64,000 nucleotides of DNA from Rapana venosa (Eukaryota > Mollusca > Gastropoda > Neogastropoda > Muricidae). The notes under the pieces were generated by a model. The model made no database searches. It was not told the DNA's origin and was given only the letters and a program-made list of their open reading frames with translations. The DNA lies in the NCBI GenBank assembly GCA_028751875.1, contig CM054154.1, positions 54,454,547-54,518,546 of the forward strand. The letters are read 5' to 3'. Of the stretch, positions 22,191 through 34,857 are shown in pieces (position 1 is the first letter of the stretch; every line of letters begins with the position of its first letter). The translations under genes and the position numbers were made by a program.

Positions 22191-23689
22191 AGTTATACAA
22201 ATTTTCTTTGAAAAGGGAAATATGGGAATAGACCCCGCTTGAAAAAGTAAAATGGAAAATAATAAACGATTATAAGAGGGGGTTTGAATATGGGGGGATA
22301 GGGCCCCAAATGCGGGAGATTTTTTATTTGCAGGGGTAGGAAACTCCCAATGGGACGGGCACCGGGGGGTATCCCCCCTTTGCTTAAATAAAATTGCCCC
22401 AGGTCACCATTGTTCAAATTTAATTGCTTATTTACGAAATAAAGACTTTCATATTTAAAGAATGGATTTTGGAAAGATGCATAGCAATTTTTTTTTTAAA
22501 AAAAAAACGAAAAAAACTAATGTTAAAAGTAAAAGCAGAACTTTGACAGCATCACTCTTTAAAACAGATTTCAAAATAAACCAGAAAAATCTCAACTTTA
22601 AAAGGAAAGAAAGGGATTGAGTGGTTTAAAATATAAGTAACACAGGAAAAAGTGTCTTAATAAATATTAAACAAAAAAGGGAATAACCTATTTTTTACTT
22701 TGCACTTAAAACGCAATTTCCCGACCTGGATTGATAAATTTCGAGGTAACGTGGTTTTTCAGGGAACAGAATGATTTAAAAAAGCAGGCAAATTTTTGCC
22801 AAACCCAAAGCAAATTAAAACACCTTAATGGCAAAAAAGTCTGAAACCCTTTTCCTGCAGTTTATTTTGGGACGAAAACTACTTCCGCTTGACAAAATGT
22901 ATGGTTATGCAAAATTTGGGTACAAAAGAAGTAAACTAAAAGGGGCTGCAAAGGAAAAAACCCCACATTTCCCTTTCCAAATAATTTTTGCTACTAAAAA
23001 AGGTTATCTGATTCTGTTTTGTGATACTGTTCAACAAATGATTTCATTGATATTTTTTTATAAATTTCCCCTCTGTAAAAAGTTTTTGGAGTATTTGACA
23101 AACCCCCTTTGTTGTAAAAGGTTTTAAACCCCTTTATCTCTAAATCATGACATTCGATGGATTTAAACCAAAGGAAAATTATGAAACAAATCTTGGGTCA
23201 ACAAAATTATCTTGCTTTGGGTAAAATTTATTTGTAAAAACAAAAAAAAAAAATCAACTACAAAACCCCGGGGGGTTTTTTAACAAGAAGCACAGTGGAA
23301 AATTCTGCAAGAGATTTTTTTTGCCTTTGGCCCCTTCGGGAGCATGTGTGGTCTGTGTTTGAATGTGGTGTGTGTGTTTTTTTGCTTCCCTTTCCCGAAA
23401 ATTTTTACACTTTTGTTCGTTTTTCACCCCGATTATTTGGTCAGAAATTTTTCTTTGTTATTTCTCTTTTTGAGATATTTTGATTTTTTAATTTTCTCTT
23501 TGTTTTATTGTTCAAATTTCGTTCGCTTATGAATTGTGTTTACTGACTGTGTGGGCTTGTGACCTTTTAAACTGACCCCGCTGCCCCTTTAAAAATTGCA
23601 CGCATTCACGACTGACACACCCCCATCACCAGTTAGTTGTTGTTCTGCTACATGGCATGAGAGAGCGACATGAGCTTGCTCCCCTAAAT
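22191..23689. other. AT-rich, homopolymer-laden stretch of doubtful accuracy
   Basis: Runs such as AAAACCCC and GGGGTTTT recur, and no domain or repeat could be recognised. The style matches the parts of 23.7-28.2 kb that are demonstrably noisy when compared with their cleaner second copy, so base accuracy here is suspect. Confidence 0.6.
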
Positions 23690-26600
23690 TTTTTTTCAAA
23701 ATACCCTTGCTCCTGATTTTAAAGCGCTTTTAACACACTTAGGCATTCATGTCAAACAAACAGGGAACGGGCGGGCCCGCGTCATCGCCATGGTGGGCTT
23801 CCTTCCTCTGTCTCCCCTCACCCTGCGTCTTCTTTACCCTGAACGCTTTTTCCCCAATGCTCCCTCACCGCCTTCAGCTGTACTGTTCTTTTTTGTTTGG
23901 ACTCTGATATGTTTTTTGTTCTGATGATGATGTTTATTCATGATGTTTTCAACCGATCCCTGATTCACTTCTTTCCCATCTTTTACTCCTGATTCACCTC
24001 CAATCTTGTCTGTTCTTCCTAGCCGCTTCCACCATCGCCTCGTCCTTTCCTCTATGCTTGTCAAAATCACCCTTTATCTTCATCTTCCCTCCTTCAGATC
24101 TCCTTCAGTTTGTTTGTTAAGTGCTTCTGTCTGTCAATGGAAGCGACAAATTTCTGATTTTATCTCTGAAAAAAACATTGCCCAAACCTTCCTCCGAAAC
24201 TTGCCTTAAACACATGGCATGACCAAAATAAAACAGCTGACTCCTTGGTTTTAAATATTTCTTTCCTGACTCTCCTGAGGAGGTGGATTCCCTCATTTCT
24301 CAAGAACATTAGACGTCTTTTTTTCATCACAACCTTAAATTCTCCTTGAATCTTTGAAGTTTGCGAAATCATCTCACCTACTGGCATCTATTCTATCTGC
24401 TCCCTTCCCCTTTAAACCTCCCAGCGTAAAAAACAACCTAAAACTTCTCTTTTTCCACCAAGAATTCATCCCCCTACCACTCAGCCTCTTCCCACTAAAT
24501 TTTTTATTCTCGGTGACTTAAACTTCCTTTCGACAACCAGTTTTCTCCAGATGTCAAAGTCTTTCTCTTCTCTTCCAACCATTTTTCTCCAATGGTAAAC
24601 GAGCAACGCACAATCTGGCCCATTTTTTTACTGCTGATACTAAGTTCATTAATCTTGTCAATCTGTTTCTGTCACTGACGAACTGCATTTGACATTCCGC
24701 ATTTTTTTCCCCATCTTAAATCACAAACCTGTCAAAAAAAAATATGTCACGTGAATCTTAAGGCCTTAGACATTCTACCTTTTTTACAAGCGTCGAACGT
24801 TTTTCACAAACTCTGACCACACTGACCTTTTGTACTAAACACTATTCTCGCGAATGCTTGATGAGCATGAACCTCTATGACCCTCCTCCCTGACAGACCC
24901 TGTGCGCCATGGTATCCCAAGCCCTCTGATAGCGAAGCCCAAACCGGCAACAGAAACGGCAGTGGCGGAAGTCAAAAACCGAAATAAACAAACAGCTTTT
25001 CCGAAACAAATAAACAAATCAAAACTCTTAACCATTCAGCAAAGACAAGATATATCTTCCCAAATTTTTCTGTGCTACATTTCCCTAAAATCTCTTTTTT
25101 TCCTCACCTCAAATCTCCTTGGATCTACAAAAACAACTCCTCTGCTTAACACCCACAGCCTGTCTGAAATTCCCTCATATTTTCTGCCTTTTCTCAGACA
25201 AAGTTCGAACATACGCTCCCGATGGATCAGACTCAATTCCAACCCGCCTCCTGTCCCCAGTTCACTGGGATCCTTCTTTTTCCTTCATCCCACAAGTGAA
25301 AAGAAATCATGACAATTCTGAAGGAAAGACTATAAAATCATGCGACCTTGATCCCATACTGCTCCTGTTTTCTCACAATTTCCTTCCACAACTTGTACTA
25401 TTATCACTAAAATAGTAACTCATCTTTTTGTCAGGAAAATTTTTCCCTCAGCTCTTAAAACAGCAATAGTCCAAACCTCTACTGAAAAGCACGACCTCGA
25501 TCCCAACATTCTGAAGAATTATAGGCCTGTCTCAAAATTACCCTTTGTCTCTAAGTACTAGAAAAAGTCGTTCTCAAACAGCTCAACAGTCACCTTCATT
25601 CCAATGATCTCCCTTTCCCCCTTTCAATCTGCCTATCGCCCCAACCACAGCACCGAAACCCCTAGTCCACACTTTAGAAAACACTTTGCTTTCTTCTGAT
25701 GCAGGAAAAATCTCCCTCCCCACTCTTCTGACTTATCTGCACCCCTTTGATACCATAGATCACTCAATTCTTCTTTCTCGCCTCCAAAATCGTTTGGTAT
25801 AACGGCACAGCCCTCAGCTGGTTTACTTATCCTCACTGACAGGTTCCAGAAAGTTATGGGAAACAAAATTCAATCAAAACCCGTAAAATGGAATGTGGAG
25901 TCCGCAGGGATCTGTCTGGCCTGGTCTCTTTACTCTCTAACTGCTCCACTCTCACATATATAAAAAAAACCACCATTGACTTTATTTCTTTGCCGAGATA
26001 CCATTCAGTGCAGTGATACTGTTGAAAACCTCCTTCCCTCCTGACAAATATGTCTACTGCCTTCAAGAACATTCAAAACTGGATGACTCAGAAACAAGTT
26101 ACAACTTAATGCCGATAAAACCGAAGCCATGCTTAAGGACCCAACATAAACTTTCCTCTATCGCAAGAACTTTATAGAATTCGGCAAAACGTCAGTTCCT
26201 TTGTCCAACTCTGTGAAGTATTAGAGTAGTTCTTGATAACACACTCTCTATGAAAAAATTCATCACCCAGACCTGCCAGTCTTGCTACTATCAATTACGC
26301 GGGATAAGCGCGATTCGCAAATATCTGTCCACTGATCAACTTCCAAGCTTGTCACATCTCTCATTCTTTTACGTTTAGACTACTGTAATTCTCTGTTGGC
26401 TGGCCTACCAGCATCATCTATCCACTCTCTTCAACGCATACAAAACTCTGCAGTCGACTGGTCCTAAGAAAGAAAAAATCTGAACACATCACTCCTCTTC
26501 TGCGATCTCTTCACTGGCTGCCTGTCTCACAAAGACTGGATATAAAATCAATACCCCCGTTTCAAATGTCTCCACAAATCGGCACCCCCCTTTTCTCTGT

Positions 26601-27085
26601 AACTGTCTTCTCTGTACACTCCAAACCGTTCCCCTTTGTTCAGCCTAAACTTTGTGCTTTCGAACACCAATTCAAACAAACCACTGTTGGCCGTCGCTCC
26701 TCTTTTCGGTCCATCACCTGGAATGACCCCCTTTTCACTTCGCCAAAAGCCTTCACTATACCTTCAAAAACCACCTCAAAACACACTTATTTCCTACCTG
26801 AGACTTTCCCCCAAATATCGTCCCTAATTTTCAACACTCTTTTCCCCTTCAAAGTGTTGTTCCGAGTGTGTGGGGTTGTGTGTGTGGTGTGTTGTGTTGT
26901 GCGTGCGTGCGTGCTGCGTGCGGTGGTGCGGGGTGGTGCATGCGTGCGCGCGCATGGTTTTAAAAATCTGTGTTCATTGTTTTTAAAGGAGAGTTGCATC
27001 CCTGTAAAGATTGATGAAGCGCTTCATTTGTTTGGTTTTTTACAAGTTCACACTATAAAAATACCATATATTATTATTATTTTTT
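23690..27085 (+). mobile_element. L2-like LINE copy C, near full length, noisy
   Basis: The 5' part (CACTTAGGCATTCATG ... ACAGGGAACGGGCGGGCC) corresponds to copy F at 61470. Endonuclease sequence follows (TCTGATTTTATCTCTGAAAA AAACATTG), then the linker, RT and C-terminus, ending in TATTATTATT at 27070. From 25830 on, it duplicates copy D after the gap. Many single-base gains and losses at homopolymers break the frames, and part of these are likely sequence errors rather than mutations. Confidence 0.8.
24100..26810 (+). pseudogene. L2-like endonuclease/RT remnant (copy C)
   Basis: Endonuclease traces at 24.1-24.7 kb parallel copy F (FISEKNI; ILGDLNF-like CTCGGTGACTTAAACTTCC). RT traces: ILKNYRPVSKLP-like (25510-25550), ECGVRRDLSG in place of ECGVPQGS at 25890, and a NLLPS ... 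QNWM ... LNADKTEAML region at 26040-26140. The C-terminal ITQTCQSCYYQLR block is at 26265 and the VGRRSSFRSITWN block at 26690. No frame is open throughout. Confidence 0.75.
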
Positions 27086-28822
27086 ATTATTATTTTTTTT
27101 ATAACTTAATTGCCCGTGATTATAAAAAATTCAACAGGTAAAATCTAGTAAAAATTTTAACATTTTTTTTGATTGGTATATCTTTTTTAAAATCATCCAT
27201 AAAAAGAGTGCTGGAAAAAAAAAAATGCATAGTATAAATCAGTAACATGTGAATAATGAAATTAGAAAGAAAATGTTTAATGATAGGGACGGATGTGTGT
27301 GAAAAAATTTTTGGTGTAGGAAAATTGTTTTTGAAAGAAAAAACATATTAAAAAATTCTCATAAGGGGCATTGAAAACCCAGGAAAAAACTATGCCATGT
27401 AAAAAAAATTTAACTGTAAATGATAAAGGGGAGGGGTGTAAGAATGAAGGTGTAATGGTGGTATTTTTGGGGGGGGGGGGGTGTGAATTTTGGGAAAGAA
27501 TGAAAACCTATATAAAATCAAATAAGACTTTTTTCGGGGAACGAGTGAAGAAAAGCAAAGGAAAAAACAAAAAAAATTTTAAAAAGGGGAGGTTATGAAG
27601 TAAGTTGTAGAAGTGAAAAAAAAAAAAACCCATAAAAAAATACTAAGCTTCTCTCCCCTCTTCTCTCCCTTCCCCCCCCCCCCCCCCCCCCTTCTCTCTC
27701 TCTCTTCCCCTCCTCTCTCTCTTCTCTCTCTCTCTCTCTCTCTTTTAAAACTATGTAAAAATTAAAACAAAGGGGCGTTAGTCTCCATTTTCACTTAGGT
27801 CTAGGCTAATTTAAAAACTAAACCCCGAAACCCCGGGGGTAGAACCCCCAAAAATTTGCGTGTAATGGGCTACTTACCTCAGCTTCAGGCAGTTTCCCAA
27901 AAGAAATTTCCCCGCAGCAGCAGCCAGAAAATCAGGTGAGAAACAGAAGAAAAAATAGGACTACTTACCACTATACGCACACCCCCACACCATACCAAAC
28001 CACAAAACCCCCTCAAGAAATTACAACATTTTTTTCTTCTCAAAATTCTCTCTTTCCTCTAAAACGGGACAAACTTTTTTTTTTGTCTTATTTTCTCACA
28101 CAAGTACTTCAAACTTTCTACAATATACATCCACCTTCCTCCTCCTCCTCATCCCGTAAAAAACAGACACAAACTCCTTTAAGAATAAGGGTCCACAACA
28201 ATCCACAAGACATCACAGACTTATGTTGTTGTTTTTAGGATGAAGGGAGTAGCAAATCCAGGTATAGATAGATACATCCACCACCAATATACTCCACCAC
28301 CTCAAACAACACATTTACACAAGGCTTCCTCCTCTTAGCCTAGGCCTTGCCTAGCGGTTCCGAAATGGAAGTTCAGCCCTCTCGTCTGGTATAGTTTTAG
28401 AGCTGTGTGCAAAAGAATGAGGAGATGCGTAGGCCTAGCTCCCTGTCTCTGTGTCTTGGTGGATGGGCCACAAGCCAGCCCAGGAAGCGCGTGTGCCTGT
28501 ACTGTGTGAGAGTAGCACGCGTCAGTGTGGTGGTAGGCCTAATAGGGTTTGTAGTTGGTTCATGTGAAGGGCACAGCCTCTAGGCCTATAGTGTTGTAGC
28601 TTATCAACTTCATTGCGCAGATTTAGTTAAAAATATTTTCTCTTGCACAGTGATACTATGGACCATAACGATTATTTTTAGAAAGGGACTTCAAAACCAC
28701 ACCAATCGTACGATCCAGGACCCTGTATTAGGCGCAGTGATCGATAATCGATTTCAATCATTGCATTTTGACTCATCGGTACACCATAGCCTAGCTGATG
28801 CTCTGTGCACCTGTCAAGTCAA
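27086..28822. other. non-coding spacer between L2-like and R LINEs (copy 1)
   Basis: A/T-rich DNA, a (CT)n-C run at 27650-27745, and a unique-looking 28240-28820 stretch, all repeated after the gap at 32513-34286. No gene is recognised. Confidence 0.6.
27650..27745. repeat. (CT)n with poly-C
   Basis: Degraded counterpart of the CT repeat at 33080-33193. Confidence 0.85.
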
Positions 28823-28975
28823 AGTCAAGTGAAGAACACTTTAATCATCCCATGAAGGGCAATTACAATACTGACAGGCAGATTGATACTCATCAAAATC
28901 TTAAGACACAAAAAGCTACATTTCATATTGGTTAAAACATTCCAAAATGACTTCAAATAAAAATGTCAAAACACG

Positions 28976-29100
28976 CACACACATACACACACGCGCGCGT
29001 GCCGTGCGCACACACACATACACACATGCGCGCGCGCGCACACACACACACGCACGCACACACACACGCGCGCGCGCACGCACGCATACACACACACCAA
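28976..29100. repeat. (CA)n/(CG)n alternating purine-pyrimidine repeat
   Basis: CA, CG and ACAT units in the 3' UTR of LINE R, the kind of sequence able to adopt Z-DNA. It repeats at 34445-34570. Confidence 0.9.
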
Positions 29101-29281
29101 CTGGGAACACAATGTTATAAGAAAAATCATTGACATTAAAACTTATTATTTACTCACGCATATACGCAACACGTACTACACACGACACGTGCCCTGCTGT
29201 GCATAACCACCCACACACATACACCAATGTATGAATTCTATGTTTTAAAGACCAATGACTAGAAGACAGACTTATTTCAAA

Positions 29282-29284
29282 ACA

Positions 29285-29315
<31 letters not shown>

Positions 29316-29353
29316 CCACACACACAACCACACACACACACACACACACACAC
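29282..29353. repeat. (CA)n microsatellite
   Basis: Interrupted CA run in the 3' UTR of LINE R. The counterpart is at 34750-34820. Confidence 0.9.
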
Positions 29354-29445
29354 TTATGTATTGACTACACTTAAAAAAATGACAATCAGGCAAGTAATTC
29401 AGAGAAATGTACAAAATAGGTATTCAATTTTCATTGTGAATGTAT

Positions 29446-30240
29446 TCACAATTCGAATGCATACTGGCACAAAAAAAATTTATTTTTCTGTTTGTTTTGC
29501 TGTTGGGGCACTGAAAACGGCCATTCCGAAGGCAACAACTGAAATTCTGGAAACAAAGCATGGGAGGGATCGGCCAAAATGGCGAGTGGCTTTGCGTACA
29601 AGCTGCTGATTGCAGAATGACATGAGATCTCTTTGTTCTTCTCCAATTATTTTTGAACAGATTCTTACAATTCTCTGCAGGCCATTCTTATTGGGGTTTT
29701 TTACCACTAAGGTTATTGTACCAATGAATGAAAGCAAAACTTAGAACACTCTCTATGTAAGACTTGTAAAACAAGGAAAGAATGCTTTTGTCTACAAAAA
29801 ATGAGTTCAGTTTCCTCAGAAAATACACACGTTCTTGTCCCTTTTTGACAATAGCATCAGTGTTAACGTCCCAGTTTAACTTGTGGTCAAAAACAGCTCC
29901 CAGATACTTATAGTTTCAAACGTTTTCAACTTCTTGATTATGGATAATAATATTCTTAGGAGTATGCCCTGATCTTCTGAAGTCGATAGGCAGGTCTTTA
30001 GTTTTAGAAACATTTAGCTCCAGATAGGCCTCGTCACACCAGTGTACGAACTCGGTGAGGGCTGGACCGTGGTCTAAGACTGATCCGGATAAGAGAGATA
30101 ACAGAGCACTATCGTCTGCGAACTTTACCAGAAAGGAATTTTCTCAGTTGCTTCTGCAATCATCTGTGTATAGAATGTACAGAAGTGGTGAGAGGATGCA
30201 ACCCTGTGGAGAACCAGTGCAGGTAAATCTAATAGAAGAA
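29446..30240 (-). pseudogene. LINE R reverse transcriptase C-terminal half (copy 1)
   Basis: GSPQGCILSPLLYILYTDD (about 30220-30165), KFADDSALLS (30128-30099) holding the catalytic Asp pair, HKLNWD (29888-29870), VYFLRKLNSFFVDKS (29832-29788), LSFIGTITLVVKNPNKNGLQ and RIVRICSKIIGEEQRDLM (29735-29620). Frame breaks occur in the last 200 bases. The layout and the C-terminal region resemble RT proteins of CR1/Rex-type LINEs. The clade is inferred. Confidence 0.8.
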
Positions 30241-30265
30241 GACATGAGAGCTTTGCTCTCACATG

Positions 30266-30682
30266 GATTCTACAATATACCATACGAACTTAAACAACAC
30301 ATTTCAACTTTAGGAATCAACCGCCACAAAACTAGACGAGGTACCCGTGCTGGCAGACGTCATCGCCTGTGGCCCCCTACATCCGTCTCCATCCTCATTT
30401 CTGACGTCACTATCGCTACTACCGTAACCAAGGACAACACTGCTTCGCTTCCCTCTGATCCACCTGCTTCTTCCTGTGGGTTTTTGACTTTGATTTAAAA
30501 AGTGTTCTGATAATGTGTATCATGGTGTATATGCAACTGTAAACCCCCAAACTTCCCCAGTTCTTTCACCAGCTTCTACACCTGACTCTCATCCAAACTT
30601 TTGTCTGCTCTTCCACTCTCCACATCTTTACCATCGCCTTCATCTCTTCCTCTGACAGTTATCCTAATTCACCACTTTCATA
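30266..30682 (+). mobile_element. L2-like LINE 5' end, cut by the gap (copy 1 of E)
   Basis: ACCATACGAACTTAAACAAC and TAGGAATCAACCGCCACAAA followed by a Ser/Pro-rich leader are the same as 35731-36146, where the element continues. Here it ends at the N run. Confidence 0.8.
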
Positions 30683-31182
30683 NNNNNNNNNNNNNNNNNN
30701 NNNNNNNNNNNNNNNNNNNNNNNNNNNNNNNNNNNNNNNNNNNNNNNNNNNNNNNNNNNNNNNNNNNNNNNNNNNNNNNNNNNNNNNNNNNNNNNNNNNN
30801 NNNNNNNNNNNNNNNNNNNNNNNNNNNNNNNNNNNNNNNNNNNNNNNNNNNNNNNNNNNNNNNNNNNNNNNNNNNNNNNNNNNNNNNNNNNNNNNNNNNN
30901 NNNNNNNNNNNNNNNNNNNNNNNNNNNNNNNNNNNNNNNNNNNNNNNNNNNNNNNNNNNNNNNNNNNNNNNNNNNNNNNNNNNNNNNNNNNNNNNNNNNN
31001 NNNNNNNNNNNNNNNNNNNNNNNNNNNNNNNNNNNNNNNNNNNNNNNNNNNNNNNNNNNNNNNNNNNNNNNNNNNNNNNNNNNNNNNNNNNNNNNNNNNN
31101 NNNNNNNNNNNNNNNNNNNNNNNNNNNNNNNNNNNNNNNNNNNNNNNNNNNNNNNNNNNNNNNNNNNNNNNNNNNNNNNNNN
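30683..31182. other. assembly gap, 500 N
   Basis: Exactly 500 N, a conventional placeholder for a gap of unknown size. The same ~4.9-kb sequence lies on both sides, suggesting overlapping contig ends rather than missing sequence. Confidence 0.99.
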
Positions 31183-31229
31183 TACATCATCCACTGACAG
31201 GTTCCGAAAGTTATTGTAAACAAAATTCA

Positions 31230-32184
31230 ATCAAAACCTGTCAAAATGGAATGTGGAGTCCCGCAGGGATCTGTCCTGGGCCCTGTTCTCTTACTCTCTA
31301 CACTGCTCCACTCTCACATATAATAAACAACCACCATATTGATCATCATTCTATGCCGATGATACTCAGCTTCAGTGCAGTGATACTGTTGAAAACCTGC
31401 CTTCCCTCCTGACAAATATGTCCTACTGCCTTCAAGACATTCAAAACTGGATGACTCAGAACAAGTTACAACTTAATGCCGATAAAACCGAAGCCATGCT
31501 TATAGGGACCAACATAAACTTCCTCTATCGCAAGAACTTCATAGAATTCGGCAATACGTCAGTTCCTTGTCCAACTCTGTGAAGTATTTAGGAGTAGTTC
31601 TTGATAACACACTCTCTATGAAAAAATTCATCACCCAGACCTGCCAGTCTTGCTACTATCAATTACGGCGCATAAGCGCGATTCGCAAGTATCTGTCCAC
31701 TGATGCAACTTCCAAGCTTGTCACATCTCTCATTCTTTCACGTTTAGACTACTGTAATTCTCTGTTGGCTGGCCTACCAGCATCATCTATCCACTCTCTT
31801 CAACGCATACAAAACTCTGCAGCTCGACTGGTCCTAAGAAAGAAAAAATCTGAACACATCACTCCTCTTCTGCGATCTCTTCACTGGCTGCCTGTCTCAC
31901 AAAGACTGGAGTATAAAATCAATACCCTCTGTTTCAAATGTCTCCACAAATCGGCACCCCCTTATCTCTGTAACTGTCTTCATCTGTACACTCCATCCCG
32001 TTCCCTTCGTTCAGCCTCAGATACTTTGTGCTTTCGAACACCCAGATTCAAACAAACCACTGTTGGCCGTCGCTCCTCTGTTTCTGGTCCATCCACCTGG
32101 AATGACCTCCCTCTTTCACTTCGCCAAAAGCCTTCACTTGATACCTTCAAATCCAGCCTCAAAACACACTTATTTCCTACCTGA
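31230..32184 (+). pseudogene. L2-like RT C-terminal half (copy D)
   Basis: The palm block [14 protein letters not shown] lies at 31248-31290 and catalytic YADD at 31352-31363. LNADKTEAMLIGTN is at 31475-31510. From 31567 to 32184 one frame is open: [80 protein letters not shown] and a stop after KTHLFPT. That is the usual end of L2/CR1-type proteins. Small indels at about 31290 and 31570 separate the palm from this frame. Confidence 0.85.
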
Positions 32185-32249
32185 GACTTTCCCCCCAAAT
32201 ATCTGTCCCTAATTTTCAACAGCATCTTTCACCTTCTAAGTGTTGTTCC

Positions 32250-32252
<3 letters not shown>

Positions 32253-32337
<85 letters not shown>

Positions 32338-32352
32338 ATGCGTGCGCGCGCA
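32253..32352. repeat. (GT)n-(GCGT)n microsatellite
   Basis: GT repeats pass into about 14 GCGT units in the 3' UTR of the L2-like copy. Copy 1 shows a short, damaged version at 26873-26953. Confidence 0.95.
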
Positions 32353-32471
32353 TGGTTTTGAAATCTGTTGTTCATTGTGTTTAAGGAGAGTTGCATGCCT
32401 GTAAATGATTGAGTGCAAGCGCTTCGATTTGTTTGGTTTTTTACAAGATTCAGCACTATAAAAATACCATA

Positions 32472-32511
<40 letters not shown>

Positions 32512-32512
32512 A

Positions 32513-33141
32513 CTTAATTGTCCGTGACTATATAAAAATATGTCAACAGAGTAAAATCTAGTAAAAATTTGTAACATTTTTTTCTGATTGGTATATACAT
32601 TCTTTAATCATCCATAAGAAAGAGTGCTGGAAAAAAAAAGAATGCATCATGTATGAAATGCAGTAACTATGTGAATAATGTAAATTAGAAAGAATAATGT
32701 GTGAATGATATGGACGGATGTGTGTGAAAGAATATGTGTGTAGGCGATGTGAATTTGAAAGAATAAACATATGTATGAAATAATCTCACTAAGTGGACAT
32801 TGTAAACCAGGAAGAACTATGTCCATGTACAAAAAAGATAACTGTGAATGACGTGAACGGATGGGTGTGAAAGAATGAAGGTGTGAATGTGTGTGTGAGT
32901 GTTTGGGGGGGGGGGGTGTGAATTTGAAAGAATGAACCTATATAAAATGCAAATAATGACGTTTCGAGGAACGAGTGAAGAAGAAGCAAAGGAAAACAAG
33001 AAAGAGTTCAAAAGGGTGAGGTATGAAGTAAAGTTGTAGAAGTGAAAAAAAAAAAAACCCACATCAAAAAATACTAAGACTCTCTCTCTCTCTCTCTCTC
33101 TCCCTCCTCCCCCCCCACCCCCTCTCTCTCTCTCTCTCTCT

Positions 33142-33196
<55 letters not shown>

Positions 33197-34289
33197 CTAC
33201 ATGTACAATTAAAACAAAGGCGTTAGTCTCCACTTGCACTCTAGGTCTAGGCTAACTTAAAACTCAACATCCGAAAACCCCGGGTCAGAAGCCAAAAATG
33301 TTGCGTGTACACTAGGCCTACTTACCTCAGCTTCAGGCAGTTTCCAACAGAAAATTCTCCTGCAGCAGCAGCAGCAGAAAACTCAGGATGAAGAAACAGA
33401 AGCAACAGTACTAGGCAACTACTTACTCACTACTACGCACACACTACACCACACCATACCAACACCACAACCCCCAGTCAAGAACTTACAACACTTTTTT
33501 TCTGTCTCAACTCTCTCTCTTTCCTCTAAATCGGCACAAACTTTTTTCTTTGTCTATATTTTCTCACACAAGTACTTCAACCTTTCACAATATACATCCA
33601 CCTTCCTCCTCCTCCTCATCCCGTAAAAAACAGACACAAACTCCTTTAAGAATAAGGGTCCACAACAATCCACAAGACATCACAGACTTATGTTGTTGTT
33701 TTTTAGGAGAAGGGAGTAGCAAATCCAGGTATAGATAGATACATCCACCACCAATATCACCACCACCTCAAACAACACATTTACACAAGGCTTCCTCCAT
33801 CTTAGCCTAGGCCTTGCCTAGCGGTTCCGAAATGGAAGTTCAGCCCTCTCGTCTGGTATAGTTTTAGAGCTGTGTGCAAAAGAATGAGGAGATGCGTAGG
33901 CCTAGCTCCCTGTCTCTTGTGTCTTGGTGGATGGGCCACAAGCCAGCCCAGGAAAGCGCGTGTGCCTGTACTGTGTGAGAGTAGCACGCGTCAGTGTGGT
34001 GGTAGGCCTAATAGGGTTTGTAGTTGGTTCATGTGAAGGGCACAGCCTCTAGGCCTATAGTGTTGTAGCTTATCAACTTCATTGCGCAGATTTAGTTAAA
34101 AATATTTCCTCTTGCACAGTGATACTATGGACCATAACGATTATTTTTAGAAAGGGACTTCAAAACCACACCAATCGTACGATCACAGGACCCTGTATTA
34201 GGCGCAGTGATCGATAATCGATTTCAATCATTGCCATTTTGACTCCATCGGTACACCATAGCCTAGCCTGATGCTCTGTGCACCTGTCA
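32513..34289. other. non-coding spacer with a diverged local duplication
   Basis: GTGAATGATATGGACGGATG ... GAATTTGAAAGAATAAAC (32698-32767) and GTGAATGACGTGAACGGATG ... GAATTTGAAAGAATGAAC (32843-32937) are diverged direct repeats with a ~145-base period. A CT run follows at 33080-33193, then unassigned DNA (33194-34289) that includes a short direct TAGGCCTA-type motif set. No gene is recognised. Confidence 0.6.
33080..33193. repeat. (CT)n microsatellite
   Basis: CT run with a C-rich interruption at 33103-33121. Confidence 0.95.
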
Positions 34290-34747
34290 AGTCAAAGTCA
34301 AGTGAAGAACACTTTAATCATCCCATGAAGGGCAATTACAATACTGACAGGCAGATTGATACTCATCAAAATCTTAAGACACAAAAAGCTACATTTCATA
34401 TTGGTTAAAACATTCCAAAATGACTTCAAATAAAAATGTCACAACACGCACACACATACACACACGCGCGCGTGCCGTGCGCACACACACATACACACAT
34501 GCGCGCGCGCGCACACCACACACACGCACGCACACACACACGCGCGCGCGCACGCACGCATACACACACACCAACTGGGAACACAATGTTATAAGAAAAA
34601 TCATTGACATTAAAACTTATTATTTACTCACGCATATACGCAACACGTACACACGCACGTGCCTGCGTGTGCAAACACACCCACACACATACACCAATGT
34701 ATGAATTCTATGTTTTAAAGACCAATGACTAGAAGACAGACTTATTT

Positions 34748-34748
34748 C

Positions 34749-34821
<73 letters not shown>

Positions 34822-34822
34822 A
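34748..34822. repeat. (CA)n microsatellite
   Basis: CA run in the 3' UTR of LINE R. A CA/CG repeat also lies at 34445-34570. Confidence 0.95.
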
Positions 34823-34857
34823 CACTTATGTATTGACTACACTTAAAATAATGACAA

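Larger units (their letters stand above)
28823..30265 (-). mobile_element. LINE R, CR1/Rex-group-like, 5'-truncated (copy 1)
   Basis: The minus strand runs from an RT catalytic region to the tail CCTGTCAGTATTGTAATTGC CCTTCATGGGATGATTAAAG ... CTTGACTTTGACTTGACAGG. It begins near 30265 within the palm domain, so endonuclease and RT fingers are missing. The 3' UTR contains CA/CG-rich microsatellites at 28976-29100 and 29282-29353. It repeats at 34290-35730, probably the same genomic copy present twice in the assembly. Confidence 0.8.
25830..30682. repeat. ~4.9 kb duplicated block, copy 1 (left of gap)
   Basis: It is collinear with 31183-36146 at an offset of about 5.36-5.47 kb. Anchors: GACAGGTTCC (25838/31195), GTGTTGTTCCGAGTGTG (26860/32241), TAGCCTAGGCCTTGCCTAGC (28337/33803) and GATGCAACCCTGTGGAGAAC (30196/35661). 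Copy 1 is full of homopolymer differences in its left half and almost identical in its right half. It ends exactly at the N gap. Confidence 0.9.
31183..32512 (+). mobile_element. L2-like LINE copy D (5' part in gap)
   Basis: It enters from the gap in the RT palm and ends with TTTTTTACAAGATTCAGCAC TATAAAAATACC and (ATT)n at 32472-32509. The tail is intermediate between the SINE tail (7556, 11612) and the tails at 39.3 and 50.6 kb. It is probably the same genomic copy as the right end of C. Confidence 0.9.

Noticed and set aside
26566..27141. 191-codon frame as a gene
   Set aside because: It crosses the L2-like C-terminus in the wrong frame, then GT repeats and the tail; a product of noisy sequence.
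30601..31230. Long open frames on both strands
   Set aside because: They consist of the N gap and have no sequence content.
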